This document shows positions 46,801-57,504 of a stretch of 64,000 nucleotides of DNA, piece after piece. This DNA comes from Asterias amurensis. Taxonomy: Eukaryota; Echinodermata; Asteroidea; Forcipulatida; Asteriidae. The position numbers were made by a program, and so were the translations under genes. The notes below the pieces were generated by a model. It did not search any database. It worked only from the letters and a program-made list of their open reading frames with translations, and was not told the DNA's origin. Numbering within the stretch: the first letter of the stretch is position 1; each line of letters begins with the position of its first letter. The stretch spans positions 1,356,931-1,420,930 of the forward strand of contig NC_092667.1 of assembly GCF_032118995.1 (NCBI RefSeq). Direction: 5' to 3'.

Positions 46801-47232
46801 GCACCGCACAGTAAACGTGCACACAACATTATTGATAAAAATATCAATGCTGGGCGATGACGAGTCACCATTCTCTGTATTGTTTGAGTTGGGCGGATGG
46901 CTATCAGATGTTAGCACAGACTGTTCCTGGTCTGGGAGGTTCCTTTTCAGCGTTTGGATGGTCTGCTCACGGTCGTGTATTAACTTCTCCACTGGTGATG
47001 CTACAGTTTCTACTGGGGTTATTGAAGGCTCTTCCACCGTTTCAGGGTCCACTAATTCAGGATGATTCTGTTCAGCGTACTCATTAACGGGTATCTCCAA
47101 TTCCTCCTCTGGCTCGAAGAAGTTATTCCTCATCTGAAAGACGTGGTCGTAGTAATTGCCGTTGCTTTCCTCGGCTGCCGAGTTTACGCCTTCTAACAGC
47201 AACATCGCTGCGTCTGCCTCAGCTCCGGCCAT
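40874..47232 (-). CDS. TBPL1: TBPL1, TBP-like factor (TLF/TRF2), complete
   Basis: TBP-like factor binds TFIIA and TFIIB and drives transcription from TATA-less promoters. Coding exons on the minus strand: 47232-46738, 44930-44848, 43776-43609, 42857-42763, 41103-40874; phases fit and yield 356 residues. The saddle core starts near residue 129 (DIFINNVVCTFTVRCHLNLK) and continues with KVNMRFRNP, TIWSSGKVSITG, RAIQKLGFRVRFGKFQVVNV, SYEPELHPAVTYRLKSPRAT and IFSTGSITVTG. The IWSSGK tryptophan, where TBP has a DNA-intercalating phenylalanine, marks it as TLF rather than TBP. Two parts are outside the compact (about 186-residue) vertebrate form: about 128 residues of Glu/Pro/Ser-rich N-terminal extension and a 30-residue acidic C-terminal tail. 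I chose the ATG at 47232; a TTG 15 nt upstream extends the frame but is not a usual start. An acceptor at 47276 and a donor at 48214 suggest a 5' UTR intron. Confidence 0.95.
41385..41610 (-). mobile_element. SINE-like repeat with tRNA-like end
   Basis: GGTACCCATTTATACCCCTGG, TTGCTCAAGGACACCTCTG and CTTAACCAGTCGGCCATGAC; reverse orientation. TBPL1 intron 4. Confidence 0.5.
41963..42344 (-). mobile_element. TTAA-A MITE copy 10
   Basis: Reverse; right TTAA (42341-42344) is shared with the family B copy that follows. TBPL1 intron 4. Confidence 0.9.
42341..42732. mobile_element. TTAA-B palindromic MITE copy 6
   Basis: Near-perfect palindrome, centre GGGAGTCAAGTTTTTGACTCCC. Ends 31 bp from the TBPL1 exon 4 donor (42762). 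Confidence 0.92.
43310..43577 (+). repeat. CAGGCCTG-type repeat with internal duplication
   Basis: The block GGTCATTGCCTTGGTGCCCTT...AGTAGAAATT occurs twice, at about 43349 and 43446. TBPL1 intron 3. Confidence 0.6.
43813..43963 (-). mobile_element. tRNA-derived SINE, family S1, decayed
   Basis: CATACACCGATGTGTGTCAGC to AGAGCAGTGCCTTACCA; reverse orientation. Confidence 0.65.
43981..44545. mobile_element. Mutator-like foldback element with long inverted arms
   Basis: Ends CTAGCCTTTAGTCAAGGCGC / GCGCCTTGACTAAAGGCTAG; arms of about 170 bp; flanks ATCTGTAAC / ATCTATAAC, a 9-bp duplication with one mismatch. The loop is a direct duplication (period 124 bp) of a block with CGTTCTTGTGACGTCATGC and TTCTTATTGGCCAGCAACTC. 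No transposase. TBPL1 intron 2. Confidence 0.8.
44640..44830 (+). repeat. G-rich tract with G-quadruplex potential
   Basis: Many runs of three or more G, densest at 44649-44682 (GGGGTGGGGAGAGGGGTGGG). Ends 18 bp from the TBPL1 exon 2 donor, on the non-template strand for + and as a C/U-rich run in TBPL1 RNA. Confidence 0.75.
45125..46300. repeat. 24-bp ACTAGT minisatellite
   Basis: About 35 variants of AAGTTAGGACTAGTAACTCAT and TTAGGAATAGTAACACGTCC. One interval (45154-45513) is a family C MITE inserted in the array. TBPL1 intron 1. Confidence 0.85.
45154..45513. mobile_element. TTAA-C MITE copy 3, inside the 24-bp array
   Basis: Flanks CTCGTTC-TTAA and TTAA-AATAGGACTAG reconstruct an array unit; intact units read TCGTTCTTAAGTTAGGAC. 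Confidence 0.9.
46322..46715. mobile_element. TTAA-E palindromic MITE
   Basis: TTAAAGGATTCGGGTACG...CATAGACCCTTTAA; arms TTGAAGATTATGATAGT / ACTATCATAATCTTCAA. Its right end is 22 bp from the donor of TBPL1 coding exon 1. A truncated relative starts at 52037. Confidence 0.8.
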
Positions 47233-48215
47233 TGTTGTCGGAGCCAAGCAACTGTCTTTGTTTTTGGATTTAGACCTGGTATAAAAGCATAGTTGTCAAA
47301 ATAAAATTAACATGCTGTAAAATGATCAAAGCTTACCCGGGGCCAGGTCTGTTTTCTTTGTATTGGAAAGGGCAATGTCACCAGAGGCTTTTTCTTCTTT
47401 GTAAACTAAAAGGGCACCCTACAGTACAGTATGAAGAAATTGTAAACTTCTACTGGAACATTTCAAAGGCACCAATCAAGGCAATGACCAAACTGGGGAC
47501 CCACTCAATTACAACCAAATAAAGATGGCAAAATACTGTACAGCGCCACCACTGTGTCTGTGACTGAGTTACTGGTGGTTGACAATGACGAAAATGTCAA
47601 ATGATGACCTTGGTTGGTAGATTGACTGACACCAACCAACGACACTGACACACTGTCATTTTTTAAAATGTTTTGTTTTTACTTTATTCCCTAAAGCAAT
47701 GGCTAAATAATAATAGATTTTGAAGTTTTTTTAATTGAAAAAGATTAAATAGTTTATTAAATAATATTAATAAAAACATAGAGTAAGGACAAAACAAAGT
47801 CAAAGTTATCATTATCAATTAAAACATTGCCTGACTTAAAAACATGAGCAGAGCGCAAAAATATCTGTCTGAATCGAGAAAAAGTTACATCACAAATCAT
47901 AAAACGGAAACAATTTGGGTCTGGAATGTTACCAAATAAAGGTTTCTGTGTGCAGACAAAAACTCTGTGCACGACTTACACACTCGGCTGTGCACGTTTG
48001 CCGATATGTGTGTTTGTAATGACGGGCCAAAAAAATTCAGTTCATTCGGCAAGTTGATAAAACTTAAAAGTATGCAATCAACGTTACGGAGGCCACTTAC
48101 GCCTCAAATACATTACACATCAGTATCTAAGCTCCATCTTCTACACTGACATACAAAGATAAATTCACATTTTAAAACTTTTTAGTTGTAAATAAGTAAT
48201 GGGAAAATACCTACC
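47233..48215 (-). other. TBPL1: TBPL1 5' UTR with predicted intron
   Basis: On the minus strand a donor (GTGAG then GTAGGT) ends a putative non-coding exon at 48215, and an acceptor (ATACCAG) begins the next at 47275, 43 nt before the ATG. The exon would start somewhere above 48215. Splice-site reading only; no transcript evidence. Confidence 0.45.
47338..47505 (-). repeat. CAGGCCTG-type interspersed repeat
   Basis: AAAGGGCAATGTCACC, AAAAGGGCACCCTACAG and CAAGGCAATGACCAA, reverse orientation; in the predicted TBPL1 5' UTR intron. Confidence 0.5.
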
Positions 48216-48728
48216 TCACGAGGAATGACTACGACACTCTACACAGACAGAGTGCGATCTCGTTTGTGTGCGCTATAAACTTGACCAAAACTTAACGCTA
48301 GATGGCGCGCTTTAGTAGACGAATTTGAGCTCTTTGCGGCTCATCTGTGTAGCCAAGGATATTATATAACGCGTTATGTGATTGGTCAATATCAAAATAC
48401 AATTCACCTTGTTTTCTTCATTGTTTTCCTTTATTTACATATTTTAGTATTATAATTGACAATAGGACATCACTCATATTTGTATATTTAATATTAGCTC
48501 TTAAAAAAATATAAAATTAAAATAGTTTGTGTCAAACAAAATCAAATTGACCCAAATTTCCAAATACTTTTGACCAATAGAAAGAGGTTTTACATATTCA
48601 TTTCTCCAGCACCATCCCGGGAAGTTTAAAGCCACGTTTGTGTCGTATCAGTTCTTCGGCTCGGCGTTTTAAAGTAAAAAAGCACAAATTCATCCTTTTT
48701 TTGCATAACAATCTCAATAATTTCATAG
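48216..48728. promoter_or_regulatory. Candidate bidirectional TBPL1/geminin promoter
   Basis: TBPL1 reads left and geminin reads right from this interval. A minus-strand donor bounds it at 48215 and a plus-strand donor (CATAG then GTAAGT) at 48728. Inside are ATTGG at 48381 and CCAAT at 48574, two oppositely facing CCAAT boxes typical of cell-cycle promoters, a TATATAAC stretch near 48363 and a GGCGCGC motif near 48305. It is largely free of the MITEs seen elsewhere. Function is inferred. Confidence 0.4.
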
Positions 48729-49390
48729 GTAAGTATTGAACCAAATCATGTTTAGATAAAAAGTATTGATAGAAATGTAAAAAGTGTGCATATTTGCTCA
48801 AATAAAGAAGCTCCAAATCCATCAAGCTCGACGATTCGATTGCGCGCATTAATTCTCATCATCGACATGGATAGTCAAGTCGCGCGCGGCAGTCCTACCA
48901 TTATTTTTGCCGTCAACTTGCCCGTCAACTCACTTGGTACCATCAACGCCCCGTCACCACCTAGTAATATATACATGTACATTACAAACCCAGACTAATA
49001 CTAAAAACAAATTTATTAGCTTCAAACTTATTAAGTTAAAAAGCTAATTTTTTGTGTGTTCCTAAATACAATTCTAAACTAAATCTAATTCTAATTTTAA
49101 AAAATCTAACTTCTTCAAGTTCAACTCTTCTTCTTCAATTTTTCGATTAATTTATTAATATTTAGAAATTTAAGTTTAAAAACGCCATTGAATCAATGGT
49201 AAAGCATACGTGGCGCGTGACATAGAACACACAAGACGCATGGTAGTGATATTAGCCGTGCAATCTAGGTTTTTATCACTACTCCATTCTGCCAATCTGA
49301 TTGGAGGATTAGTGCGTACTTAAAGATAATTAATAATCAATAAAAAAAGAACAATACTGTTGGTCAAGTCCCCCACACTATGGGGAGAAT

Positions 49391-49581
49391 CAATTGACCC
49401 ATTTCACCTGACGTCATCATTAGAACAATCTTGGTTGGATGCGCCATTTTGGTGGGCAATGTCACGGTGCGTTATTCAGTGAAGTGTGGTTTTAGGCGAC
49501 GCAGCATTTTCACGTTAACCTGTTGCCAACAATGAAGAGCGTGGCACACTCCCTGTGTGTGACGTGCGTGCAAGGGGTCAA
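49391..49581 (+). mobile_element. TTGACCC ITR element copy 1
   Basis: ATTGACCCATTTCACCTGACG at left and GCAAGGGGTCAAT at right. Copies at 55112 and, inverted, 55587. Geminin 5' region. Confidence 0.65.
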
Positions 49582-50143
49582 TGTGTTTGGGGGTGGTGAC
49601 ATTTTCTGCACTCCTTGTCATTATCCATGTTATGCTGGACTTCCAAAGCAGTCAAATTCCTGGCTGTGTTTAATCAATTACAGCTCAGGGCCCAAGCTTT
49701 GGCAAAGAAACTTTGATGCGGACATGCGTTAATGCAATGCTCTCTCTGTGTAGGGCCTTGCTTGCATGACCATTTCACATATTCAGTTTATGTTTTTTCG
49801 CCAGCATAACAAGGAGTTTTTTCCTCTTTCGGTGAAATGAGAGGTTTTTATATTAAAAGCTAAATATTTTTCTGTCACACCCGATTGACAGGCTGTTTGA
49901 ATGTGGGTGGGTAGCTTGTTCCAAAGTATTGGAGCTATGACAGAAAAGGCGCGATTGCCAAAAAGAACGAGTGCGTCGGGTAGTGATAAAAGTAAAGGTC
50001 AACAAAGGACTACAAGGTTCATACTGGGGTCAAATTATTAAAGAATTTGTACACAAGAAGAAGAATTTTGATTTAGAAACATTGACCAGGTTGATAATTG
50101 AAATATTAAATCTGATCTAACACGGTTTCTGTTTCTGACAGCA

Positions 50144-53100
50144 ATGGCTGACATCAGAGCAAGAATTGAGAGCATTGATGGCTGCATGAGTACAATGAAT
50201 GGAAGTAACAAGATGTTTACTCCCATGCCAGGTGGCCGCACCCGGAAATCAATCAAAACCAAATCATTCAGACAAAGTCTACAGGTGAGTACCAACCCAA
50301 CAATTGTCAGCATTGACCGAGTTTGATCGATTAACTTACCCTCCTACAATCGGTGCCTTTTTGAAACAAGTTGTTGACCGAGTTTGATGCATTAACTTAA
50401 AGGAACACGTTGCCTTGGATCGGTCGAGTTGGTCTTTGAAAAGCGTTTGTAACCGTTTTTTATAAAATGCATATGGGTAGAAAGATGATGTAAAAGTAGA
50501 ATACAATGATCCACACAAACATGCCTCGAAATTGCGTGGTTTTCCTTTTACCTCGTCGACTAACACGTCGGCCATTTATGGGGGTCAAAGTTTTGACCCC
50601 CATAAATGGCCGACCATGTTAGTTCGCACAGTAGAAGGAAAACCACGCAATTTCGAGGCAAACTTGTGTGGATCATTGTATTCTACTTTTAAAACATCTT
50701 TCCAACCATATGCATTTTATAAAAAACGGTTACAAACGCTTTTGTTTTGACCAACTCGTCCGATCCAAGGCAACGTGTTCCTTTAACCTCCTACAATCGG
50801 TGCCTTTTTGAAACAAGTTGATACACCATTTGAAACCATTCAATTCAAGTGAATGGTTTTGAATGGTATGATAACTGTGCACACAGTTGGTTCCCCAAAT
50901 GGTTTTGAATGGTGGTGCAGCTGGTACAGAATCCTGTGAGGATTGTTTTAAGTGGTGCATCAAGGATCCCACTATGTCATGACTTTGAGTGATACCAGGC
51001 GGTTTGGGGGTGAGTAATCTTCTCAGGACGCCAGCCTTCAGTAGGCACACCGAAAAACACAGGATTTGCTAGAAAAAATAGCTTTGAAATCCCGTACCAA
51101 CTTGCAACAGCTAGGCCGCAAATCAGTTCAGCGGTGAAGTAGCAAGGAAAGAACTACCATTGTTTAAAGGCAGTGGACACTATTGGTAATTACTCAAAAT
51201 AATTATCAGCATAAAACCTCAACTGGTAACGAGTAATGGGGAGAGGTTGATAGGATAAAACATTGTGAGAAACGGCTCCCTCTGAAGTGACGTAGTTTTC
51301 CAGAATGAAGTAATTTTCAACGAATTTGATTTTGAGACCTCAAGTTTAGAATTTGAGGTCTCGAAATCAAGCATCTGAAAGCACACAACTTCGTGTGACA
51401 AGGGTGTTTTTTCTTTCATAGTTATCTCGCAACTTCGACGACCAATTGAGCTCAAATTTCCACAGGTTTGTTATTTTACACATGTTGAGATACACCAAGT
51501 GAGAAGACTGGTCTTTGACAATTACCAATAGTGTTCAGTGTCCTTAATGACCAACAGAAAAAAAGTTCTACTTTACAACACTTTAACAATACAACTACTG
51601 GAGTTTGTTTTTGTTTTTTTGGCAGTTTACAGTCGGACGCTGCTGGCTGCGGGGTTGTCGGAGTACACAGACAGTCATAACACACACAGCAAACATAGTT
51701 GACTTTCAAATACTATTATCTGGCACTCAATGTAGGGTTTCAACAAAACAGTTAAATTTATTATTTAGATCTACTGTGATGTTTTCAATGCCTTCATATA
51801 GTTCTCCCATGTTAAAATATTGCTATTTGTAATGTACATACTTTTTAATTTCTTTTGCAGACCACTCTGGGTTCATCGCCTGTGCTCTGTAAAGGCCAGC
51901 GAAAGACTCTTCAAGTTATCCAGCCAGCAGTGTATAAGAAAAAACTTGTTGATTCAACGAACAAGGTATGATTATTTCAGGACCAATGCATGCTGCATCA
52001 ATACTTGATATGATGGATCGTTTAAATGGCCTAGTTTTAAAGGGCTTTGGTACTTTTTGTAGGTGACAAAACACAATGTCCACAAACTTTCATGGTTTGA
52101 AGATTATGATGGTAGAAAGCTTCCCTTAAAATAATTACTTGCAGAGGTGCTGTACATGTAGTTTTTGAGAAATGAGTTAAACAATGTCACAAAAATAATT
52201 TTCATCTCAGGAGATGAAAAATTATTTTAGTATGTAAACCGTACTTAACAGTTGGTATTCAAATACCAGTACTGGTAAATACATTGTACATGCTTAAATA
52301 ATAAATTAACATCTTCACAAGTTCTGTGTGAACTACGACTTGTTTTTGAATCATGTTTGTCTCCCCATTGTTTTTTCCCTCAGATTAAGACCCCCAAGAG
52401 AAAACACAACTCTGATGTGATTGACAAGCCGAGTAAAGTCTCAAGAAATGATAAGAATAGTCAGCACTTTCCAATCTACGAAGACCCTAAATCAAGCTCA
52501 GAGAATGAAACGGAGACAGAGGTAAATACAGGCATGATATTCTTCCTACTTTTTGTTTTACCCTGAGAAAAATGTTTATTAAATTTCTTGCAAAATCCAT
52601 ACAACCATATATATGTACGTGTAGGTCAGCTCTTAATAAACAAATCCTTCTTTTTTTCTGAGGGCCGAATATGCAGAGTCTGTTGTCCTGACAGAAAATA
52701 ATCAAGTTAATATTGTTCAATGCTTTTGTTGCAGAAAGGTACAGCAGAACGAAACAGTGAATATGTGTATGTTCTTTTTAGGCAGTTGTTAATTGAAGAA
52801 GTAAACACATTTTAAACTTGAGAGAATTTCGAAAGTTTGAGAAGTTTCTAAGTAGAATTTGTACAATTGATTTGCTAATATGGCAAGAACATGTGTGGTA
52901 TAACTTTGTTGTGCTCTAGTCTGTAGGCCTGATACTTCACAGAGGCAACAAAGGCGATTGCCTCCATGCCCCCTGGTCATTGCCTTGGTGCTCCAGTAGA
53001 AAATTTCAATTTCCTCTTAGGGTGCCCTTTACCAAGGAGAAAATGCCTTGGTGCCCTTGCCTTTTCAAAAACGAAGCATACCGGCCTGAGTCTGACCCAT

Positions 53101-56100
53101 AGAAATAGAAACCGGAGAACGCTGAGTGTGCCATTGTGCGTGCGTTTTCGTTGTGAGACCATATTTATGGACGCGCATACGCCTTTTTTTTTTTTTTCAC
53201 GTGTATGGCAAAAATATTTTGCCATACAGTAGAAATCACATTGACCAATACAAAAACATACAGAAGCGGTCTATGTCAATTCCATTTTGCCATACACGCA
53301 TGTCACGTGATGCTCATTTTGCCAAACACGCGTATTACGCGATGATCTTTTTGCCATACATGCGTATCGCGTGGTATCGATGCGCTGCATCCACAAACGA
53401 CACAGAGTGCGTCCAAGCTTAGCGTTCTCCGGGTTCTATTTCTATGGTCTGACTCCTACTCATTACACGAGTGTGTCCTGTTCCTACAGCAAGCGAAGAC
53501 AGCTGAGGAAGAGGCATATGAGTTGATGATACAGGAGCCTGCCCCACAGAGCTATTGGAAAGACGTCGCTGAGGAGAGGCGAGTAGCTCTAGAAGATACA
53601 CTCAAAGAAAACCAACAGGTCAGTCACAACAATATTACTATCATTCAAGATGTCACAAGACTTGACAGTAGCCGAGCAAAATTGTGAACTGTGAACAGCA
53701 ACTACAAAACTTCATTTCTTTTCCAGTTTTCTGTTCTTATTTCACATTTAAGACCAAGGTGTGTTACAAATAAAACACATATTGACTGGCATAATTCGGT
53801 AACTAGTGTATGTCTATTCCCCCTCGGGCCTGTGAGTGACCAGATGAGGGGGCATAAATAGGTCCCTCTTTAGGTCACTCCAAGTATACTATAACCAAGC
53901 CTCGCTACCATGGGCAGCGCGCCGTATCGATCCTCTCGTCACTAACCCCTGGGAGCGATGTACTAAAAAACAACGCTGATTGGCCCAGGAAATTGTACGC
54001 ATTAGATGTCAAGTGCGTGCGCGCGTAGTTTTAAGATATTTGTATGTTGATCACGCCCGCGTTTTTTATGACACGATCACGTAAAAAAAAAAAAAAAACA
54101 TTCTTTAAGACGAAATACATGCGTGCGCGCGTAGGAAATATTGAACAATGAATATGTACGCTCATTAATGGCTCATTTAAATGTGCTAGCATATAGCACA
54201 TTTAAATTGGCCAATTCCAGGGGTTATGATCGAGCAAGGCATGCTGGGAAAAAATGGCGCGGTGAGATCAATCACCCCTGGGAACGAGGTTGACTATAAC
54301 CATCCTAGCTGTCACCTTGAGATAGAAGCAGGGAAAGGCAACAATCTCATAGTTCGTCATACCCACAAGCTGATCAGGCCAAAGTATTTACATTGTTTAT
54401 GATACAGGGGAAAATGGCCAATGCACAACAACGGCCAACAAATAAACCAGTGTTTAAATTCTGTTATTTGATTCATGACCAGATTGACTCAAAGCCACTC
54501 TGCACGTTAATGTATCAAGATTACTCAAAAGAGTTAATGTATCAAGATTACTCAAAAGAGTTAATGTATCAAGATTACTCAAAAGAGTTAATGTATCAAG
54601 ATTACTCAACAGAGTTAATGTATCAAGATTACTCAAAAGAGTTAATGTATCTAGATTACTCAAAAGAGTTAATGTATCTAGATTACTCAAAAGAGTTAAT
54701 GTATCTAGATTACTCAAAAGAGTTAATGTATCAAGATTACTCAAAAGAGTTAATGTATCTAGATTACTCAAAAGAGTTAATGTATCTAGATTACTCAAAA
54801 GCGTTAATGTATCAAGATTACTCAAAAGAGTTAATGTATCTAGATTACTCAAAAGCGTTAATGTATCAAGATTACTCAAAAGAGTTAATGTATCAAGATT
54901 ACTCAAAAGAGAATCAGAAATAGAACATTCAAAACAGCCTATTGAGTTGAGTTTTATTTTATTTGCTTTAGTCAGTCTGATGTTTATCTTGTCCATGTTT
55001 GTTTCATCAGCTCCATGAGACAATAGGTGAATTAAGAACAGAGAATGGCAGACTCCAAGAGATGGCGGACCAGGCTGAGTATCTTGCCAATGTCTTACAA
55101 GTAAGTACCTCTATTGACCCATTTCACCTGACGTCATCATCAGAATAATCTTGGATGCGCCATACTGGTGGGAAATGTCTCTGTGGGTTATTCAGTGAAG
55201 TGCGCACTTTATGCGCACTGCGTTTACACATAAATCTATTGCCCACCAACAAGGTGAGTGTGGACAGTCGCCGCGTGTATATTGGACTTGACAGTCATCC
55301 CTAATGCATTTAATACATCAATGAAATGTTGATAGAGGTCATTCGTTAAGTTTGTCATGAAATTATGAAGAATTTGATACAAGTGAATTAATTCAGAAAA
55401 TTATATTCCAAGTTGCCATTTAACCCATATTTGATAAAAGAACCAACAGCTGATCCAACTCAATGCAACGTCGTTTCCGTACTTGAAGAGGCTGTGTCGT
55501 CATGATCAAAGCAGGCCTGTGGCTATAAATAGAATCATAAAACTCTTACCCAGTTACTGCAAGCACGCCCTCCCTCTGTATCATATCTATTGACCCCTTG
55601 CACGCATGTCACACGCGGCGACTGTTGTACGCTCACCATTTTGGTTGGTAGTTATGCTTACGTGTAAACGCCGCGTCGTCTAAAAATGTGCACTTCACTG
55701 AATAACGCACAGTGACATTGCCCACCAGTATGGCGCATCCAAGATTATTCTATATGACGACAGGTGAATTTGGTTAATAGAGAGCAGGTTTGCAGTAACT
55801 GGATGAGAGTTCATAATTCTGGTGACACAGCCCTGTTAATTTAAGCGCATGTTTTCTGATAGATTGCTAAGTTTGGTCTAGCATCGAGAATGTTTGATTT
55901 GGGTATGTCAAACTCAGATCAAGTATTCCAGTAAAACTGTCTTTGTATTCTGACTAGGTGAATGAATAAAAAAAACATGTTTTTGAGGAGGACAATAACA
56001 TGCATATGTTTCGGTTTGTTTATAAAGCCATCCATTGACTCGGTGTTGATTTTTGTTTCCTTTTTTAAGAACGTTATAGACGGAAAGGAAATGGATGCAG

Positions 56101-56273
56101 ACGAAGAGGCTGAAGAAAGTAACAAAGATGACAACTCTGATGAGGAAGAAAGTGACAGAGTCGGTGATAGTCCACCTCCAAAAGACAGCTTGGAAAACAC
56201 AGCGGAAGATGCCAGAAGTGAGTACATGGACAAAACATGTTCTACCGTCATCAACAACGAAGAAATATTATGA
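50144..56273 (+). CDS. GMNN: Geminin, DNA replication licensing inhibitor, complete
   Basis: Geminin binds Cdt1 from S phase to mitosis, blocks MCM reloading and is destroyed by APC/C; it also affects cell-fate transcription. Coding exons: 50144-50284, 51861-51965, 52384-52521, 53490-53618, 55011-55100, 56070-56273, all phase 0, giving 268 residues (human about 209). A destruction box RKTL lies at residues 61-64 within GQRKTLQVIQP. The Cdt1-binding segment YWKDVAEERRVALEDTL starts near residue 150 and runs into a coiled coil with KENQQLHETIGELRTENGRL up to about residue 202. The C terminus is acidic (DADEEAEESNKDDNSDEEES). The first coding exon has an acceptor (TTTCTGACAG) two bases before the ATG, so the 5' UTR is spliced from an upstream exon. 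Introns hold MITEs and a 27-bp minisatellite. Confidence 0.95.
50397..50786. mobile_element. TTAA-B palindromic MITE copy 7, inside a duplicated segment
   Basis: Near-perfect palindrome. Flanks are the second unit of a roughly 75-bp duplication (ACCGAGTTTGATxxATTAACTT...CCTCCTACAATCGGTGCC); the first unit at 50317 is the unoccupied site. Geminin intron after first coding exon. Confidence 0.92.
51164..51547 (-). mobile_element. TTAA-A MITE copy 11
   Basis: Full length, reverse, TTAA ends. Confidence 0.9.
52037..52240 (+). mobile_element. TTAA-E MITE, truncated
   Basis: TTAAAGGGCTTTGGTAC, TTTGAAGATTATGATGGTAG and AGTTTTTGAGAAATGAGT as in 46322-46715; right half missing. Starts 72 bp after a geminin exon. 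Confidence 0.7.
52925..53088 (+). repeat. CAGGCCTG-type interspersed repeat
   Basis: TAGGCCTGATACTTCACAG to AAGCATACCGGCCTG; flanks share AGTCTG. Directly followed by the element at 53097. Confidence 0.65.
53097..53447. mobile_element. ITR element, CCATAGAAATAG type, copy 2
   Basis: CCATAGAAATAGAAACCGG / CCGGGTTCTATTTCTATGG ends; TCTGAC on both sides, a 6-bp duplication. Ends 42 bp before a geminin exon. Confidence 0.78.
53897..54292 (+). mobile_element. Mutator-like MITE with 9-bp duplication, copy 2
   Basis: Same family as 24662-25047; perfect ACTATAACC duplication (53888-53896 and 54293-54301). Confidence 0.85.
54508..54912 (+). repeat. 27-bp minisatellite, 15 units
   Basis: Fifteen units of TTAATGTATCAAGATTACTC plus AAAAGAG, exactly 27 bp, with two main variants (ATCAAGATT and ATCTAGATT). 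Open on both strands because 27 is divisible by three. Geminin intron before the last coiled-coil exon. Confidence 0.95.
55112..55300 (+). mobile_element. TTGACCC ITR element copy 2
   Basis: Begins 11 bp after a geminin exon donor; TTGACCCATTTCACCTGACG, GCGCCATACTGGTGGGAAATG. Confidence 0.6.
55500..55855. mobile_element. Foldback element with a nested TTGACCC element
   Basis: Outer arms CTCTTACCCAGTTACTGCAA / TTGCAGTAACTGGATGAGAG. Between them, 55587-55775 is an inverted TTGACCC copy (CTATTGACCCC ... GGTGAATTTGGTTAATAG). Confidence 0.6.
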
Positions 56274-56275
56274 GA

Positions 56276-56281
56276 AATAAA
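56276..56281 (+). terminator. GMNN: Geminin candidate poly(A) signal
   Basis: AATAAA occurs 3 nt after the geminin stop codon. This would give a very short 3' UTR; longer forms through the duplicated sequence downstream are also possible. Confidence 0.4.
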
Positions 56282-57307
56282 GTGAACTTGAAACTGAGAA
56301 GAAACATTTTGCCAAAGACTAAATACTTTTTTGTCGATGCCTTAAACCATTTTGTGAACTGATTTTGTGAACTGGTTTTTGTGTTCGTTAATCATACTTT
56401 TAAGGATCAAAACATGTTTGATGATACCAGTTGTTGGTTCATTTTGTGAAAAGATTTAAGGTTAGTTTATCACAAGAAGAGACATTTTGCCAAAGACTAA
56501 AGACTTTTTTTGTCGTCGCCCCAAACCATTTTGTGAACTGACTTTGTGTTTGTTCAATCATAATTATAAGGATCACAAAATGTCTGAGGAAACCTTGTTG
56601 GTTCATTTTGTGAAGGATTGGTTATTATTTACAAACTTTTGGGAAAACAATAATTGGACCAGTGGTTTTCCATTTTTTAGAGTCGCTGGTTTCATTTAAC
56701 AATTCATTGATTTTCATTTTTGCATTCTGTTGATAGCTTTCAGTGGTACAATTCCAATCTGTAAAATGGTTCTTTGGTCTAGAGCAAGTTGGTGATTTTT
56801 GAGGGGTGGTATTGCCCTTTTGCCAAAACGGAAAAATGTTGGCCCTAAATGAAATAATCTTGCAATGTCATGCCATGCCGATTCATTCGTTCTGCGTCAC
56901 GGTAGTCTAGAGTCGCAGGTTTCATTAACAAGTCATTGATTTTTCATTTTTGACAGGAAACATTCTGTTTATAGAATTCAGTGGTTCAAATTTGTTAAAT
57001 ATTATTTTGGTCTAGAGCCAGTTGGTGATTGCTGAGGATGAAATTTCAATTTTGCCAAAATGGGGAAAAAAATTCCCTAAATGAACTTATTCTGCCATAT
57101 CATTTCATGCCGGTTCAATTGTGCTGCATCATAGTATTTGTTAGTTTTAACCGAGGAAACTTAAGGAAGTTGTTTTTCCATTCCTGCAGCCATACCCTTT
57201 TTATAGATATGATGGACTATGCACTGTTCGATTTCGTGTGTATTAAAAAAGAATCACCCGGACCAAATAGTGCCCTTGCAATGTGTCCTCCATATCTCAA
57301 CATAACT

Positions 57308-57430
57308 AATGGGGGACTTTTGTGACACTAGGTGGCAGCAGACTTACCAGGTAGTTCCATTGTTCTTGGCAATAATTATGTGCATGCTCAGAACTATGTA
57401 ACAATGGAAATTCCAAAGTCTCCCATTGAG
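57308..57430. mobile_element. Small palindromic MITE
   Basis: AATGGGGGACTTTTGTG...GGTGGCAGCAGACTTACC / CAAAGTCTCCCATTG; relative of 3335-3500. Confidence 0.55.
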
Positions 57431-57504
57431 CTGTCACTGAAACAATGAGATAAACAACCTCAAGTGCAGAGTCGAGTGCAGAACTTTGGCTGTAGCTTTG
57501 CTCA

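Noticed and set aside
46857-47087. Plus-strand open frames opposite TBPL1 exon 1
   Set aside because: Shadows of the TBPL1 coding strand.
47233-47247. Upstream TTG start adding MAPTT to TBPL1
   Set aside because: Not an ATG; the ATG at 47232 is the first proper start after the predicted acceptor.
54393-54923. 176-codon plus-strand and 189-codon minus-strand open frames
   Set aside because: Both are made by the 27-bp minisatellite in a geminin intron; a unit length divisible by three with no stops opens frames on both strands.
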